Assembly (NCBI GenBank): GCA_023425455.1
Contig: JAFACP010000233.1
Location: forward strand, 1-5,279
Source of the DNA: Pseudomonadota bacterium
Lineage (GTDB): Bacteria; Pseudomonadota; Gammaproteobacteria; Enterobacterales; Enterobacteriaceae
Direction of reading: 5' to 3'
DNA: 5,279 nt
The position numbers and the translations under genes were made by a program. Positions within the stretch are counted from its first letter, which is position 1. Each line of letters begins with the position of its first letter. Under the pieces are notes generated by a model. It made no database searches, was not told where the DNA came from, and saw only the letters and a program-made list of their open reading frames with translations. This document shows positions 1 through 5,279 of this stretch, one piece after another.

Positions 1-73
1 CGCCTACAATATGCGGTTTCGGCGGCTGGATATTGAAGGGCATCAGATGCTTATTTCTGACGCTCAGGCGTAA
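1..73 (+). CDS. btuD: BtuD, vitamin B12 import ATPase (C-terminal 23 residues only)
   Basis: Only the 3' end is present; the reading frame starts at base 2 and stops with TAA at 71-73. The visible tail contains NMRFRRLDIEGHQMLIS, which closely matches the end of E. coli BtuD as I remember it. BtuD is the cytoplasmic ATP-hydrolysing subunit of the BtuCDF vitamin B12 importer. None of the ATPase motifs fall inside the window, so the call rests on this tail and on nlpC lying directly downstream, as in E. coli. The last four residues (DAQA) extend slightly beyond the E. coli ending. The 73-base gap to nlpC has no terminator-like hairpin, consistent with read-through into nlpC. Confidence 0.85.
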   Translation, partial: AYNMRFRRLDIEGHQMLISDAQA

Positions 74-146
74 GCCTTTCTTGCACAGCGGCGTTGTTGC
101 ACGCTAAATTACGAAAAGAATAGAAAAGTAGAGGATCCGTCTGAAA

Positions 147-611
147 ATGCGATTCTGGTTTCTCCTTCTCACGGTGTTATTTCTGGCGGGATGCAGCAGC
201 CACCGTGCGCCGCAACGTGACCCACGGCTCTCGGATTCCATTACCGTCATTGCCAGCCTTAACGACCAGCTAAGCAACTGGCGCGGCACACCTTACCGTT
301 ATGGGGGCATGAGCCGCGGTGGGGTTGATTGTTCAGGGTTTGTGCTGATGACTTTTCGCGATAAATTTGCCATGCAGCTACCGCGTGAAACGCGCAAGCA
401 GGCGGAGATCGGTACGGAAATTGATAAAGACGATTTATTGCCTGGCGACCTGGTGTTTTTCAAAACAGGATCGGGCGAAAGTGGTCTTCATGTTGGCATT
501 TATGATACCGATAATCAGTTTATTCATGCTTCGACCAGCCGTGGGGTGATGCGCTCTTCACTCGATAATGTTTACTGGCGAAAAAACTTCTGGCAGGCGA
601 GGCGTATTTAG
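147..611 (+). CDS. nlpC: NlpC, outer-membrane lipoprotein of the NlpC/P60 peptidase family
   Basis: A 154-residue protein, the same length as E. coli NlpC. Residues 1-16 form a lipoprotein signal peptide: short basic start, hydrophobic core, then lipobox LAGC with the modified Cys at 16. Ser at +2 predicts sorting to the outer membrane, facing the periplasm. The rest is one NlpC/P60 cysteine-peptidase domain. The nucleophile is Cys62 in DCSGFV, the general base His115 in GLHVGIY, and the third polar residue is probably His127 in FIHAS. The family cleaves peptide bonds in the peptidoglycan stem; the exact substrate cannot be read from the sequence. The ATG at 147 is chosen because it gives the signal peptide directly and has a GAGGA ribosome site at 131-135, 11 bases upstream. 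It is probably transcribed with btuD, and a terminator follows the stop by 22 bases. Confidence 0.96.
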   Translation: MRFWFLLLTVLFLAGCSSHRAPQRDPRLSDSITVIASLNDQLSNWRGTPYRYGGMSRGGVDCSGFVLMTFRDKFAMQLPRETRKQAEIGTEIDKDDLLPGDLVFFKTGSGESGLHVGIYDTDNQFIHASTSRGVMRSSLDNVYWRKNFWQARRI

Positions 612-633
612 CGACCGGTTGTGTTGTTAACTG

Positions 634-668
634 AACGGCATGATGAGCAATAAGTCATGCCGTTTTTT
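634..668 (+). terminator. Rho-independent terminator after nlpC
   Basis: A perfect 10-bp stem, AACGGCATGA (634-643) with TCATGCCGTT (655-664), has an 11-base loop and a run of six T (663-668). It lies 22 bases after the nlpC stop, on the same strand. It should end the btuD–nlpC transcript, which implies that ydiV has its own promoter downstream. In the reverse direction there is no comparable U-run (the upstream side reads GTTAACTG), so it is best read as one-directional. Confidence 0.9.
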
Positions 669-903
669 CTGAAATAAAATGATTAAAGTTAAATTTACTA
701 CAGGCTTGTTATCCACGTATGTGCCTGTTTTATCTAAAACTGGCTATTACTCAGTAACCAGGATAAGATTATTTAAGATTCAGGGATAAGTCTGAAATTA
801 ATACGGAACTGATGAAATTAACTTTATTAAAATCAAGACAGTGGAATTGTGCCAGCAATTGCTCCAGGATGTCCTCTCTCATCTTTAATGTGGGGCGAGC
901 TCA
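669..903 (+). promoter_or_regulatory. AT-rich ydiV upstream region, gene-free
   Basis: This stretch between the nlpC terminator and the ydiV start holds no credible gene. It is clearly richer in A and T than the flanking genes. It must contain the ydiV promoter if the terminator works, but no pair of good -35/-10 boxes at 16-18 spacing stands out; the best guess, TTGTTA (706-711) with TTATCT (730-735), is weak. Other visible elements are a near-repeat of CAGGATAAG (759-767 and 781-790), an 11-base symmetric motif TTACTCAGTAA (747-757), a 10-base palindrome AGCAATTGCT (854-863), and AGGATGT (866-872), which resembles the core of a CsrA-binding site. The ribosome site before ydiV is poor (GGGGCGAG at 892-899), which suggests modest translation. 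Confidence 0.5.
759..790 (+). repeat. Near-direct repeat CAGGATAAG / CAGGGATAAG upstream of ydiV
   Basis: CAGGATAAG at 759-767 recurs as CAGGGATAAG at 781-790, one inserted G apart, with starts 22 bases apart. That is about two helical turns. A second short repeat, TAAGATT (764-770 and 774-780), sits between them. The arrangement could be a two-site operator for a regulator of ydiV, but in AT-rich DNA short repeats arise easily. No known regulator's consensus is recognised here. Confidence 0.25.
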
Positions 904-1617
904 ATGATTATTACGCTAGATAACCCTTACCAGTCTGAGTTTTTACTTCAGCCTGCCCGTAATAGTGCGGGGGAGCTTAAAGGCTTAGAGGTTCTGGTTA
1001 ACTTTGTGGACCCGGGCACGGATGTTCGTATCCCGACTGAGCTGGTTATCCCGCACCTGTCGCCGGAGGAAGAGTTAGCGCTGTTTCATGAAAAACTGCA
1101 ATTGCTCGATACCTGCAAACTGTTCTTTATTCAGCATCAGCTCATTGCCTGGATAAATATTACGCCAGCGATTGTGACTTTCTTATTAACCAGTGAAAGC
1201 GCAGTTTCATTAACCGAACGCTATCCGTTCCTCGAGTTTAGTGTTAATGAGAACTATCCAGGTTTAAATAACGGTAAAGACGACCTGGATCTGGCGAGAA
1301 TGGCCATCCGTTTTCCGCTGGTGCTGGCCAACTTCGGCGCGGGAGCTGCATCGCTTAAACCGGTATATGACGGTCTGTTTAAACGCGTCATTCTGGATAA
1401 AGGTTTTATTCAGCAGCGCGTCGCGGAGCTCTCCTTTGAGCCATTCATGCGGGCGATCCTCTGGCAAATATCACCTCATTGCCAGTCTGTCATCATCTCC
1501 GGTATCGACGAGCACGTGATATTACAGCGCGTATTGTCATTTAATCTCGGCGCGATGATGGGCACCCTCTGGCCTGCCGTTTCGCCGGAGCAGGTCACCA
1601 CGCTGGTGCAGGGATAA
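904..1617 (+). CDS. ydiV: YdiV (RflP), degenerate EAL-domain anti-FlhDC factor
   Basis: A 237-residue protein, the same length as E. coli YdiV, sharing landmarks such as FFIQH, INENYP-like VNENYP (114-119), DGLF, SFEPF, LWPAV and TTLVQ. The whole protein is one EAL fold, but the residues for cyclic-di-GMP hydrolysis are eroded. The EAL signature reads E29-V-L, the DDFG metal site reads ANFG (142-145), the lysine of the KID motif is Ile163, and the late EGVE motif reads SGID (199-202). It should therefore not be a phosphodiesterase. Family knowledge: in Salmonella and E. coli, YdiV binds FlhD, blocks FlhD4C2 from DNA and hands it to ClpXP, lowering flagellar expression when nutrients are poor. 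The ATG at 904 gives the family N-terminus; its ribosome site is weak. It is isolated from nlpC by a terminator and may be read together with selO, 61 bases downstream. Confidence 0.93.
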   Translation: MIITLDNPYQSEFLLQPARNSAGELKGLEVLVNFVDPGTDVRIPTELVIPHLSPEEELALFHEKLQLLDTCKLFFIQHQLIAWINITPAIVTFLLTSESAVSLTERYPFLEFSVNENYPGLNNGKDDLDLARMAIRFPLVLANFGAGAASLKPVYDGLFKRVILDKGFIQQRVAELSFEPFMRAILWQISPHCQSVIISGIDEHVILQRVLSFNLGAMMGTLWPAVSPEQVTTLVQG

Positions 1618-1638
1618 CCCTTCTTTTCGCCCGTATTT

Positions 1639-1678
1639 AAGTCCTGCTAAACCCTCTACACTAAGAGCAGGAGGACTT
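1639..1678 (+). promoter_or_regulatory. Inverted repeat enclosing the selO ribosome binding site
   Basis: AAGTCCTGCT (1639-1648) can pair with AGCAGGAGGACTT (1666-1678), giving 10 base pairs with a 3-base bulge and a 17-base loop. The strong Shine-Dalgarno AGGAGG (1669-1674), 4 bases before the ATG at 1679, lies wholly in the 3' arm, and the arm ends directly at the start codon. This would hide the ribosome site in RNA that includes the 5' arm. A shorter alternative pairing inside the loop, CTCT (1654-1657) with AGAG (1664-1667), could compete. The repeat is seen directly; any control function is inference. There is no U-run, so it is not a terminator. Confidence 0.55.
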
Positions 1679-3121
1679 ATGACCCTGTCTTTTACTGCCC
1701 ACTGGCATGATGAATTGCCCGGTTTTTACACCGCGCTACAGCCCACACCTTTACAAAACGCTCGCCTTATCTGGCATAACGACAGCCTGGCGGAAGCGCT
1801 TGCGATCCCGTCAGCGTTGTTCCACCCCGGAAGTGGTGCCGGGGTCTGGGGAGGCGAAAGCCTGCTTCCCGGTATGAAGCCGCTGGCGCAGGTTTATAGC
1901 GGACACCAGTTTGGCGTCTGGGCGGGACAACTGGGCGATGGCAGAGGGATCCTGCTGGGCGAGCAACAGTTGCCCGGCGGTAAAACCGTAGACTGGCATC
2001 TGAAAGGGGCGGGCCTGACGCCTTATTCACGGATGGGGGACGGCCGCGCGGTGCTGCGCTCCACCCTGCGTGAGGCGCTGGCCTCTGAGGCGATGCACGC
2101 GCTGGGTATTCCCACGACCCGCGCGCTGTCGATTGTCACCAGCGACACCCCGGTGGCGCGCGAGACCATGGAGCACGGCGCCATGCTGCTGCGCGTGGCA
2201 GAAAGCCACCTGCGATTTGGTCACTTTGAACATTTCTACTACCGCAGAGAGCCGGACAACGTGCGCCAGCTGGCTGACTACGCCATCCGTCGCCACTGGC
2301 CGCAGTGGCAGGACGAGGAGGATAAATACGGCCTCTGGTTCCGCGATATCGTGGCCCGTACGGCTGCGCTGATCGCCCGCTGGCAAACCGTCGGGTTCGC
2401 GCACGGGGTGATGAATACTGACAACATGTCTCTCCTCGGCTTAACCTTTGATTACGGCCCGTACGGTTTCCTGGATGATTATCAGCCCGGTTATATCTGC
2501 AACCATTCGGACTATCAGGGGCGCTACAGCTTTGACAACCAGCCCGCCGTCGGGCTGTGGAATCTGCAGCGTCTTGCGCAGACGCTCTCGCCGTTTATGG
2601 ATGTGGAGACGCTCAATGATGCGCTCGACAGCTACCAGACGGTTTTATTGCGTGAATATGGCCTGCTTATGCGCAGTAAGCTGGGGCTAATGACGCAGGA
2701 GAAAGGGGATAACGATATTCTCAACGAACTGCTGGCGATAATGGCCCGCGAGGGAAGCGACTATACCCGCACCTTCCGCATGCTGAGCCTGACGGAGCAG
2801 CACAGCGCCGCTTCACCGCTGCGCGATGAGTTTATCGACAGGCCGGCGTTTGACCGCTGGTTCACCGCTTACCGCGCGCGACTGCAGCAGGAACAGGTCG
2901 ATGACGCCAGCCGTCAGGCGGCCATGCTGGCCGCCAATCCGGCGATGGTGTTGCGAAACTGGCTGGCGCAGCGCGCGATAGCGCAGGCGGAGCAGGGGGA
3001 TTATGCAGAACTGCACAGGCTGCATGCCGCATTACGTACCCCTTTTGCCGATCGGGATGATGACTACATCGCCCGACCGCCGGAGTGGGGTAAACGGCTG
3101 GAAGTAAGCTGTTCCAGCTAA
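1679..3121 (+). CDS. selO: SelO (YdiU), protein AMP-transferase of the pseudokinase fold
   Basis: A 480-residue protein matching E. coli SelO/YdiU (478 residues), with a 2-residue insertion near residue 50. Family members have a kinase-like fold but bind ATP in flipped orientation and move AMP onto Ser, Thr or Tyr of target proteins; in E. coli the role is linked to oxidative stress and glutathionylation. Visible key residues are LGDGRG near 86-91, Lys109 in [15 protein letters not shown], Asp121, Arg172 and Arg179 (nucleotide pocket), catalytic Asp248 and metal-binding Asn249 in GVMNTDN, and metal-binding Asp258 in DYGP. All are intact, so the enzyme looks active. Cys274 and Cys478 (in the terminal CSS) align with the pair reported to form a regulatory disulfide in E. 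coli; the terminal Cys stands where animal SelO has selenocysteine. The start has a strong AGGAGG site held in an inverted repeat. The stop overlaps that of hmuV. Confidence 0.97.
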   Translation: MTLSFTAHWHDELPGFYTALQPTPLQNARLIWHNDSLAEALAIPSALFHPGSGAGVWGGESLLPGMKPLAQVYSGHQFGVWAGQLGDGRGILLGEQQLPGGKTVDWHLKGAGLTPYSRMGDGRAVLRSTLREALASEAMHALGIPTTRALSIVTSDTPVARETMEHGAMLLRVAESHLRFGHFEHFYYRREPDNVRQLADYAIRRHWPQWQDEEDKYGLWFRDIVARTAALIARWQTVGFAHGVMNTDNMSLLGLTFDYGPYGFLDDYQPGYICNHSDYQGRYSFDNQPAVGLWNLQRLAQTLSPFMDVETLNDALDSYQTVLLREYGLLMRSKLGLMTQEKGDNDILNELLAIMAREGSDYTRTFRMLSLTEQHSAASPLRDEFIDRPAFDRWFTAYRARLQQEQVDDASRQAAMLAANPAMVLRNWLAQRAIAQAEQGDYAELHRLHAALRTPFADRDDDYIARPPEWGKRLEVSCSS

Positions 3122-3897
3122 GGCACCAGAAACACCTGCACCGCGTCGTGAGACGGGTGACGGCCGACCTGCACCTGCGCGCCGTACCAGTGCGCCAGCG
3201 CCCCGGCCTGCAACACCTGATCCGGCGGACCGTCGCTGACCAGCCTGCCGTCATGCAACAGCAGGATCCTGTCGGCCCACAGCGCCGCCAGGTTCAGGTC
3301 GTGTAACACGACGCAGACGTGAAGTTGCCCCGCGCGGGTCAGGGATTTCAGCAGCCGCAGAAGATGCTGCTGGTGGTAAAGATCCAGCGCCGACGTGGGT
3401 TCATCAAGAAACAGCCAGCCGCGCGGGGCGCCATCCTGCCAGAGCTGCGCCAGCGCGCGTGCGAGCTGAGCGCGCTGCTGTTCACCGCCGGACAGCGTGT
3501 TATACAGCCTGCCCGCCAGCGGCAGACAGCCGGAAAGCTGCATCACCTGCTGAACGACAGCGCGCTCAGACAGGCGATCCCACGGGGCGCGGCCCATGCC
3601 GATGACGGTTTCAACCGGCCAGTCAAAGCCGATATGCGTATGCTGTCGCATCACCGCCCGCCGCCGGGACAGGCTCTGCGGCGGCCACTGCGCCAGCGTG
3701 CGGCCAGCCAGCAGGGCGTCGCCGCGCGTCGGTTTCAGATACCCGGTCAGCAGCCGCAGCAGGGTCGATTTCCCCGCGCCGTTCGGGCCGATCAGCGCCA
3801 CCAGCTCCCCCTGCGCCAGAGAGAGCGATACGCCGCTGATAACCGCGCGCTGACCCACCTGATAGCCGAGATCCTCGGCCCGATACTCTTCAACCAT
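3118..3897 (-). CDS. hmuV: HmuV, ATPase of the hemin ABC importer
   Basis: A 259-residue ABC ATPase that powers heme uptake from the cytoplasmic face of HmuU. With Met at 3897 as residue 1, Walker A is GPNGAGKST (37-45), the Q-loop Gln is 85 in VMRQHT, the signature LSGGEQQR is at 135-142, Walker B ends in Asp165-Glu166 (LFLDEPT), and the H-loop His is 199 in VVLHDLN. The set is complete, so it should be functional. The frame is open upstream to a Met at 3942, but the start at 3897 is preferred: AGGAGG lies 5 bases before it, the protein then begins like other HmuV proteins, and the gene overlaps hmuU by only 8 bases (ATGGTTGA) instead of 53. Length is close to that of Yersinia HmuV (about 266). 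FecE/BtuD-like iron-siderophore ATPases are the alternative, but the adjacent HmuT-like protein favours heme. Confidence 0.93.
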   Translation of the reverse strand: MVEEYRAEDLGYQVGQRAVISGVSLSLAQGELVALIGPNGAGKSTLLRLLTGYLKPTRGDALLAGRTLAQWPPQSLSRRRAVMRQHTHIGFDWPVETVIGMGRAPWDRLSERAVVQQVMQLSGCLPLAGRLYNTLSGGEQQRAQLARALAQLWQDGAPRGWLFLDEPTSALDLYHQQHLLRLLKSLTRAGQLHVCVVLHDLNLAALWADRILLLHDGRLVSDGPPDQVLQAGALAHWYGAQVQVGRHPSHDAVQVFLVP

Positions 3898-4882
3898 GCT
3901 GGCCTCCTCGCCGGAAGATAAGCCACAAAAACCACGGAGCACCGAGCATACTGGTCAGCAGGCCAACCGGCATTTCCGCCGGGGCGACCAGCGTTCGGGC
4001 GACGGTATCAGCAACCAGCAGAAGCAGCGCACCGGCAAGCGATGAACCCGGGATCACCGCCCGGTGATCGGCACCCAGCCACAGGCGAATCAGGTGCGGC
4101 ACGACCAGCCCGACAAAACCGATAACGCCGCTGACGGCGACGGCGGCGGCCACCAGCAGGGCGCTGCACAGCAGTAAAATGCGCTGCACCGTGGCGACAT
4201 CCACCCCGAGGTAGTGGGCATCTTCCTCGCCCAGCTGCAGTAAATTGAGGGCGCCGGCCAGTCGCCAGATGATGAACAATGTCGGTAACATCAGCGATGT
4301 GACGGCCAGCAGCGTCGACCACTGCGCCTGACCGAGGCTACCCATCCCCCACAGCGAAAGCTGGCGCAGCTGGGCGTCATTGCTGATCCAGGAGAGTACG
4401 CCGACCGCCGCGCCGCACAGGGCGTTGATCGCAATACCCACCAGCAGCAGCCGTGACAGCGAGCTGTTCCGCTGCTGGCTAAGGATAAAGATGGCGACGG
4501 TGGCGGCCAGCGCACCGAGAAAGGCCGCCAGCATCGGGGCATAGAGCATCGCCAGCGCGGGCAGTGAGAGTGGCAGAACCACCCACAGGGCAACGGCCAG
4601 TGCCGCGCCGCTGCTGATCCCGAGCAGGCCCGGATCGGCCAGCGGATTACGGAACAGCCCCTGCATCACGCAGCCTGCGAGCGCCAGTGAACCGCCGATC
4701 GTCAAGGCCAGCAGCACGCGGGGCAGACGGATGGTCAGCCAGATCTGACGCAGCGCCTCATCGCTGCCGCTCCACAGCAGGCTCACCGGCAGACGCAGGG
4801 CGCCAAAACCGGTGGCCATTAACGTCATCACCGTGAGCAGCGCGGCCAGCGCCCACAGAGATAGCGTGGTCCGCCGGGTCAT
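3890..4882 (-). CDS. hmuU: HmuU, permease of the hemin ABC importer (FecCD family)
   Basis: A 330-residue, very hydrophobic inner-membrane protein of the FecCD/BtuC family, which has about ten membrane helices and forms the heme channel as a dimer. The first helix is at about 7-27. Family motifs are in order: RLPR (52-55), the GGSLALAG segment with Gln74, RNPLADP (78-84), LGISSGA (87-93), GVIGFVGLVVPHLIR (252-266, contacting the ATPase) and EMPVGLLTSMLGAPWF (303-318). Length matches Yersinia HmuU. The ATG at 4882 overlaps the hmuT stop by one base (TGATG). Only a distant GGAG (4897-4894) precedes it, so translation probably depends on ribosomes finishing hmuT. The 3' end overlaps hmuV by 8 bases. 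Sequence alone cannot separate heme from siderophore permeases; the neighbours make heme the best reading. Confidence 0.93.
   Translation of the reverse strand: MTRRTTLSLWALAALLTVMTLMATGFGALRLPVSLLWSGSDEALRQIWLTIRLPRVLLALTIGGSLALAGCVMQGLFRNPLADPGLLGISSGAALAVALWVVLPLSLPALAMLYAPMLAAFLGALAATVAIFILSQQRNSSLSRLLLVGIAINALCGAAVGVLSWISNDAQLRQLSLWGMGSLGQAQWSTLLAVTSLMLPTLFIIWRLAGALNLLQLGEEDAHYLGVDVATVQRILLLCSALLVAAAVAVSGVIGFVGLVVPHLIRLWLGADHRAVIPGSSLAGALLLLVADTVARTLVAPAEMPVGLLTSMLGAPWFLWLIFRRGGQHG
3903..3908 (-). promoter_or_regulatory. Ribosome binding site that decides the hmuV start
   Basis: Read on the minus strand this is a perfect AGGAGG, 5 bases before the ATG at 3897-3895. It lies inside the 3' end of hmuU. 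No comparable site was relied on for the upstream Met at 3942, so this site supports the shorter 259-residue HmuV. It gives hmuV its own ribosome entry, unlike hmuU. Confidence 0.8.
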
Positions 4883-5279
4883 CAGGGGAGTTGCTCCGCT
4901 CTGGCCCGCAACTGCTGGATGGCCTGCGGCGTGCGCACGCTAAAGCCGAGCAGCGCCATATCGTCGATTGCCAGCACCTGTCCGCCGCGTCCCGCCGGCG
5001 TTTGCGCCAGACCCGGCAGCTTCCACAGATTCTCTTCACCGCCCAGCGCCTGCACGCCGTCCCGGGAAATGACCACCAGATCGGGCTGACTGGCAATCAC
5101 CCCCTCGCGGGAAAGCGGCTGATAGCGGGTAAAGCCCTGCATCGCATTCTGTAACCCCGCCGCGCGGATGGCGGCATCCGCCGCGGTCTGCTGTCCGGCG
5201 GCCATCGCGGTCATCCCGCCGTGGTTGAGGATAAACAGCACCCGTTTATTGAGGGGGGAAGAGGGCAGCGCCGCCAGCG
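4882..5279 (-). CDS. hmuT: HmuT, periplasmic heme-binding protein (C-terminal 131 residues; 5' end outside window)
   Basis: The frame is open to the right edge of the window; its last 131 codons are visible, ending in EQLP and TGA at 4884-4882. This is the C-terminal lobe of a class III (helical-backbone) ABC substrate-binding protein. Landmarks fitting HmuT/ShuT are [35 protein letters not shown] and IDDMALLGF. The Gln-Thr-Ala-Ala-Asp stretch and the DDMALLGF ending are typical of the heme branch as I recall it and argue against a siderophore binder. The role is to take heme in the periplasm from the outer-membrane receptor and deliver it to HmuUV. The signal peptide and the expected N-terminal heme-ligand Tyr are not visible. 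An internal GTG at 5241 is not the start: the frame continues upstream with coding-like sequence. The gene is first of the three in the visible operon part. Confidence 0.9.
   Translation of the reverse strand, partial: LAALPSSPLNKRVLFILNHGGMTAMAAGQQTAADAAIRAAGLQNAMQGFTRYQPLSREGVIASQPDLVVISRDGVQALGGEENLWKLPGLAQTPAGRGGQVLAIDDMALLGFSVRTPQAIQQLRARAEQLP

Noticed and set aside
81..126. Possible nlpC promoter: TTGCAC (81-86, repeated at 97-102) with TAAATT (105-110) or TAGAAA (121-126)
   Set aside because: Each box matches the sigma-70 consensus only partly, the spacing is 18, and read-through from btuD explains nlpC expression. It is not strong enough to list as a promoter.
104..289. 61-codon minus-strand frame over the start of nlpC
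   Set aside because: It overlaps the nlpC signal peptide and lipobox, and its translation has no recognisable family or ribosome site.
1657..1662. TACACT as a -10 box for a selO promoter
   Set aside because: No acceptable -35 box lies 16-18 bases upstream (TATTTA is poor), and the start point would leave a leader of only about 10 bases. It is kept only as a possibility in the hairpin finding.
2027..2404. 125-codon minus-strand frame inside selO, and similar frames within selO and hmuTU
   Set aside because: They lie wholly inside genes with strong family matches, have low-complexity Arg/Ala-rich translations and lack supporting signals.
3319..3921. 200-codon open frame on the plus strand opposite hmuV
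   Set aside because: It is the antisense shadow of a GC-rich gene with complete ABC ATPase motifs on the other strand. The translation is Arg/Gln/Pro rich with no recognisable domain, and no ribosome site was seen.
3898..3942. Upstream Met giving a 274-residue HmuV
   Set aside because: It would overlap hmuU by 53 bases and add 15 residues that read like HmuU-frame shadow. The Met at 3897 has a perfect AGGAGG at ideal spacing.
5239..5241. GTG at 5241 as the start of a short 119-residue protein
   Set aside because: The frame continues open to the window edge with coding-like sequence ([12 protein letters not shown] before it), and HmuT needs a signal peptide and N-terminal lobe that lie outside the window.

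Overview
The window is chromosomal DNA from an Enterobacteriaceae-type gammaproteobacterium. The gene order btuD–nlpC–ydiV–selO (ydiU) matches E. coli/Salmonella, and the proteins are close to the E. coli versions as I recall them (NlpC and YdiV have the E. coli lengths, SelO is 2 residues longer). The next block, a hemin ABC transporter hmuTUV on the opposite strand, is absent from E. coli K-12 at this place. This suggests a relative such as Enterobacter, Lelliottia or Klebsiella; the genus is inference and cannot be fixed from the sequence alone.

Layout. Bases 1-73 hold the last 23 codons of btuD (vitamin B12 importer ATPase). nlpC (147-611, +) follows and ends in a clear rho-independent terminator (634-668). 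An AT-rich, gene-free stretch (669-903) leads into ydiV (904-1617, +), a degenerate EAL-domain protein. After 61 bases comes selO (1679-3121, +), whose strong ribosome binding site lies inside an inverted repeat. selO meets hmuV tail to tail, with the two stop codons overlapping by 4 bases (3118-3121). On the minus strand, reading from the right edge, are hmuT (C-terminal part only), hmuU and hmuV. They are packed as one operon with overlapping start and stop codons (1-base overlap T/U, 8-base overlap U/V).

How the genes work together. HmuT (periplasmic heme binder), HmuU (permease) and HmuV (ATPase) form one inner-membrane heme importer; the outer-membrane receptor and heme-handling gene probably lie beyond the right edge. 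BtuD is the ATPase of the B12 importer, so two type II ABC uptake systems lie close together with unrelated genes between them. NlpC is an outer-membrane lipoprotein peptidase acting on cell wall peptides. YdiV is expected to be an anti-FlhDC motility regulator, and SelO an AMP-transferring pseudokinase linked to oxidative stress.

I see no mobile element, CRISPR array, RNA gene or unknown gene cassette, and no sign of a previously undescribed system. The items worth a second look are regulatory: the selO ribosome-site hairpin, the ydiV leader, and the fully overlapping convergent end of selO and hmuV.
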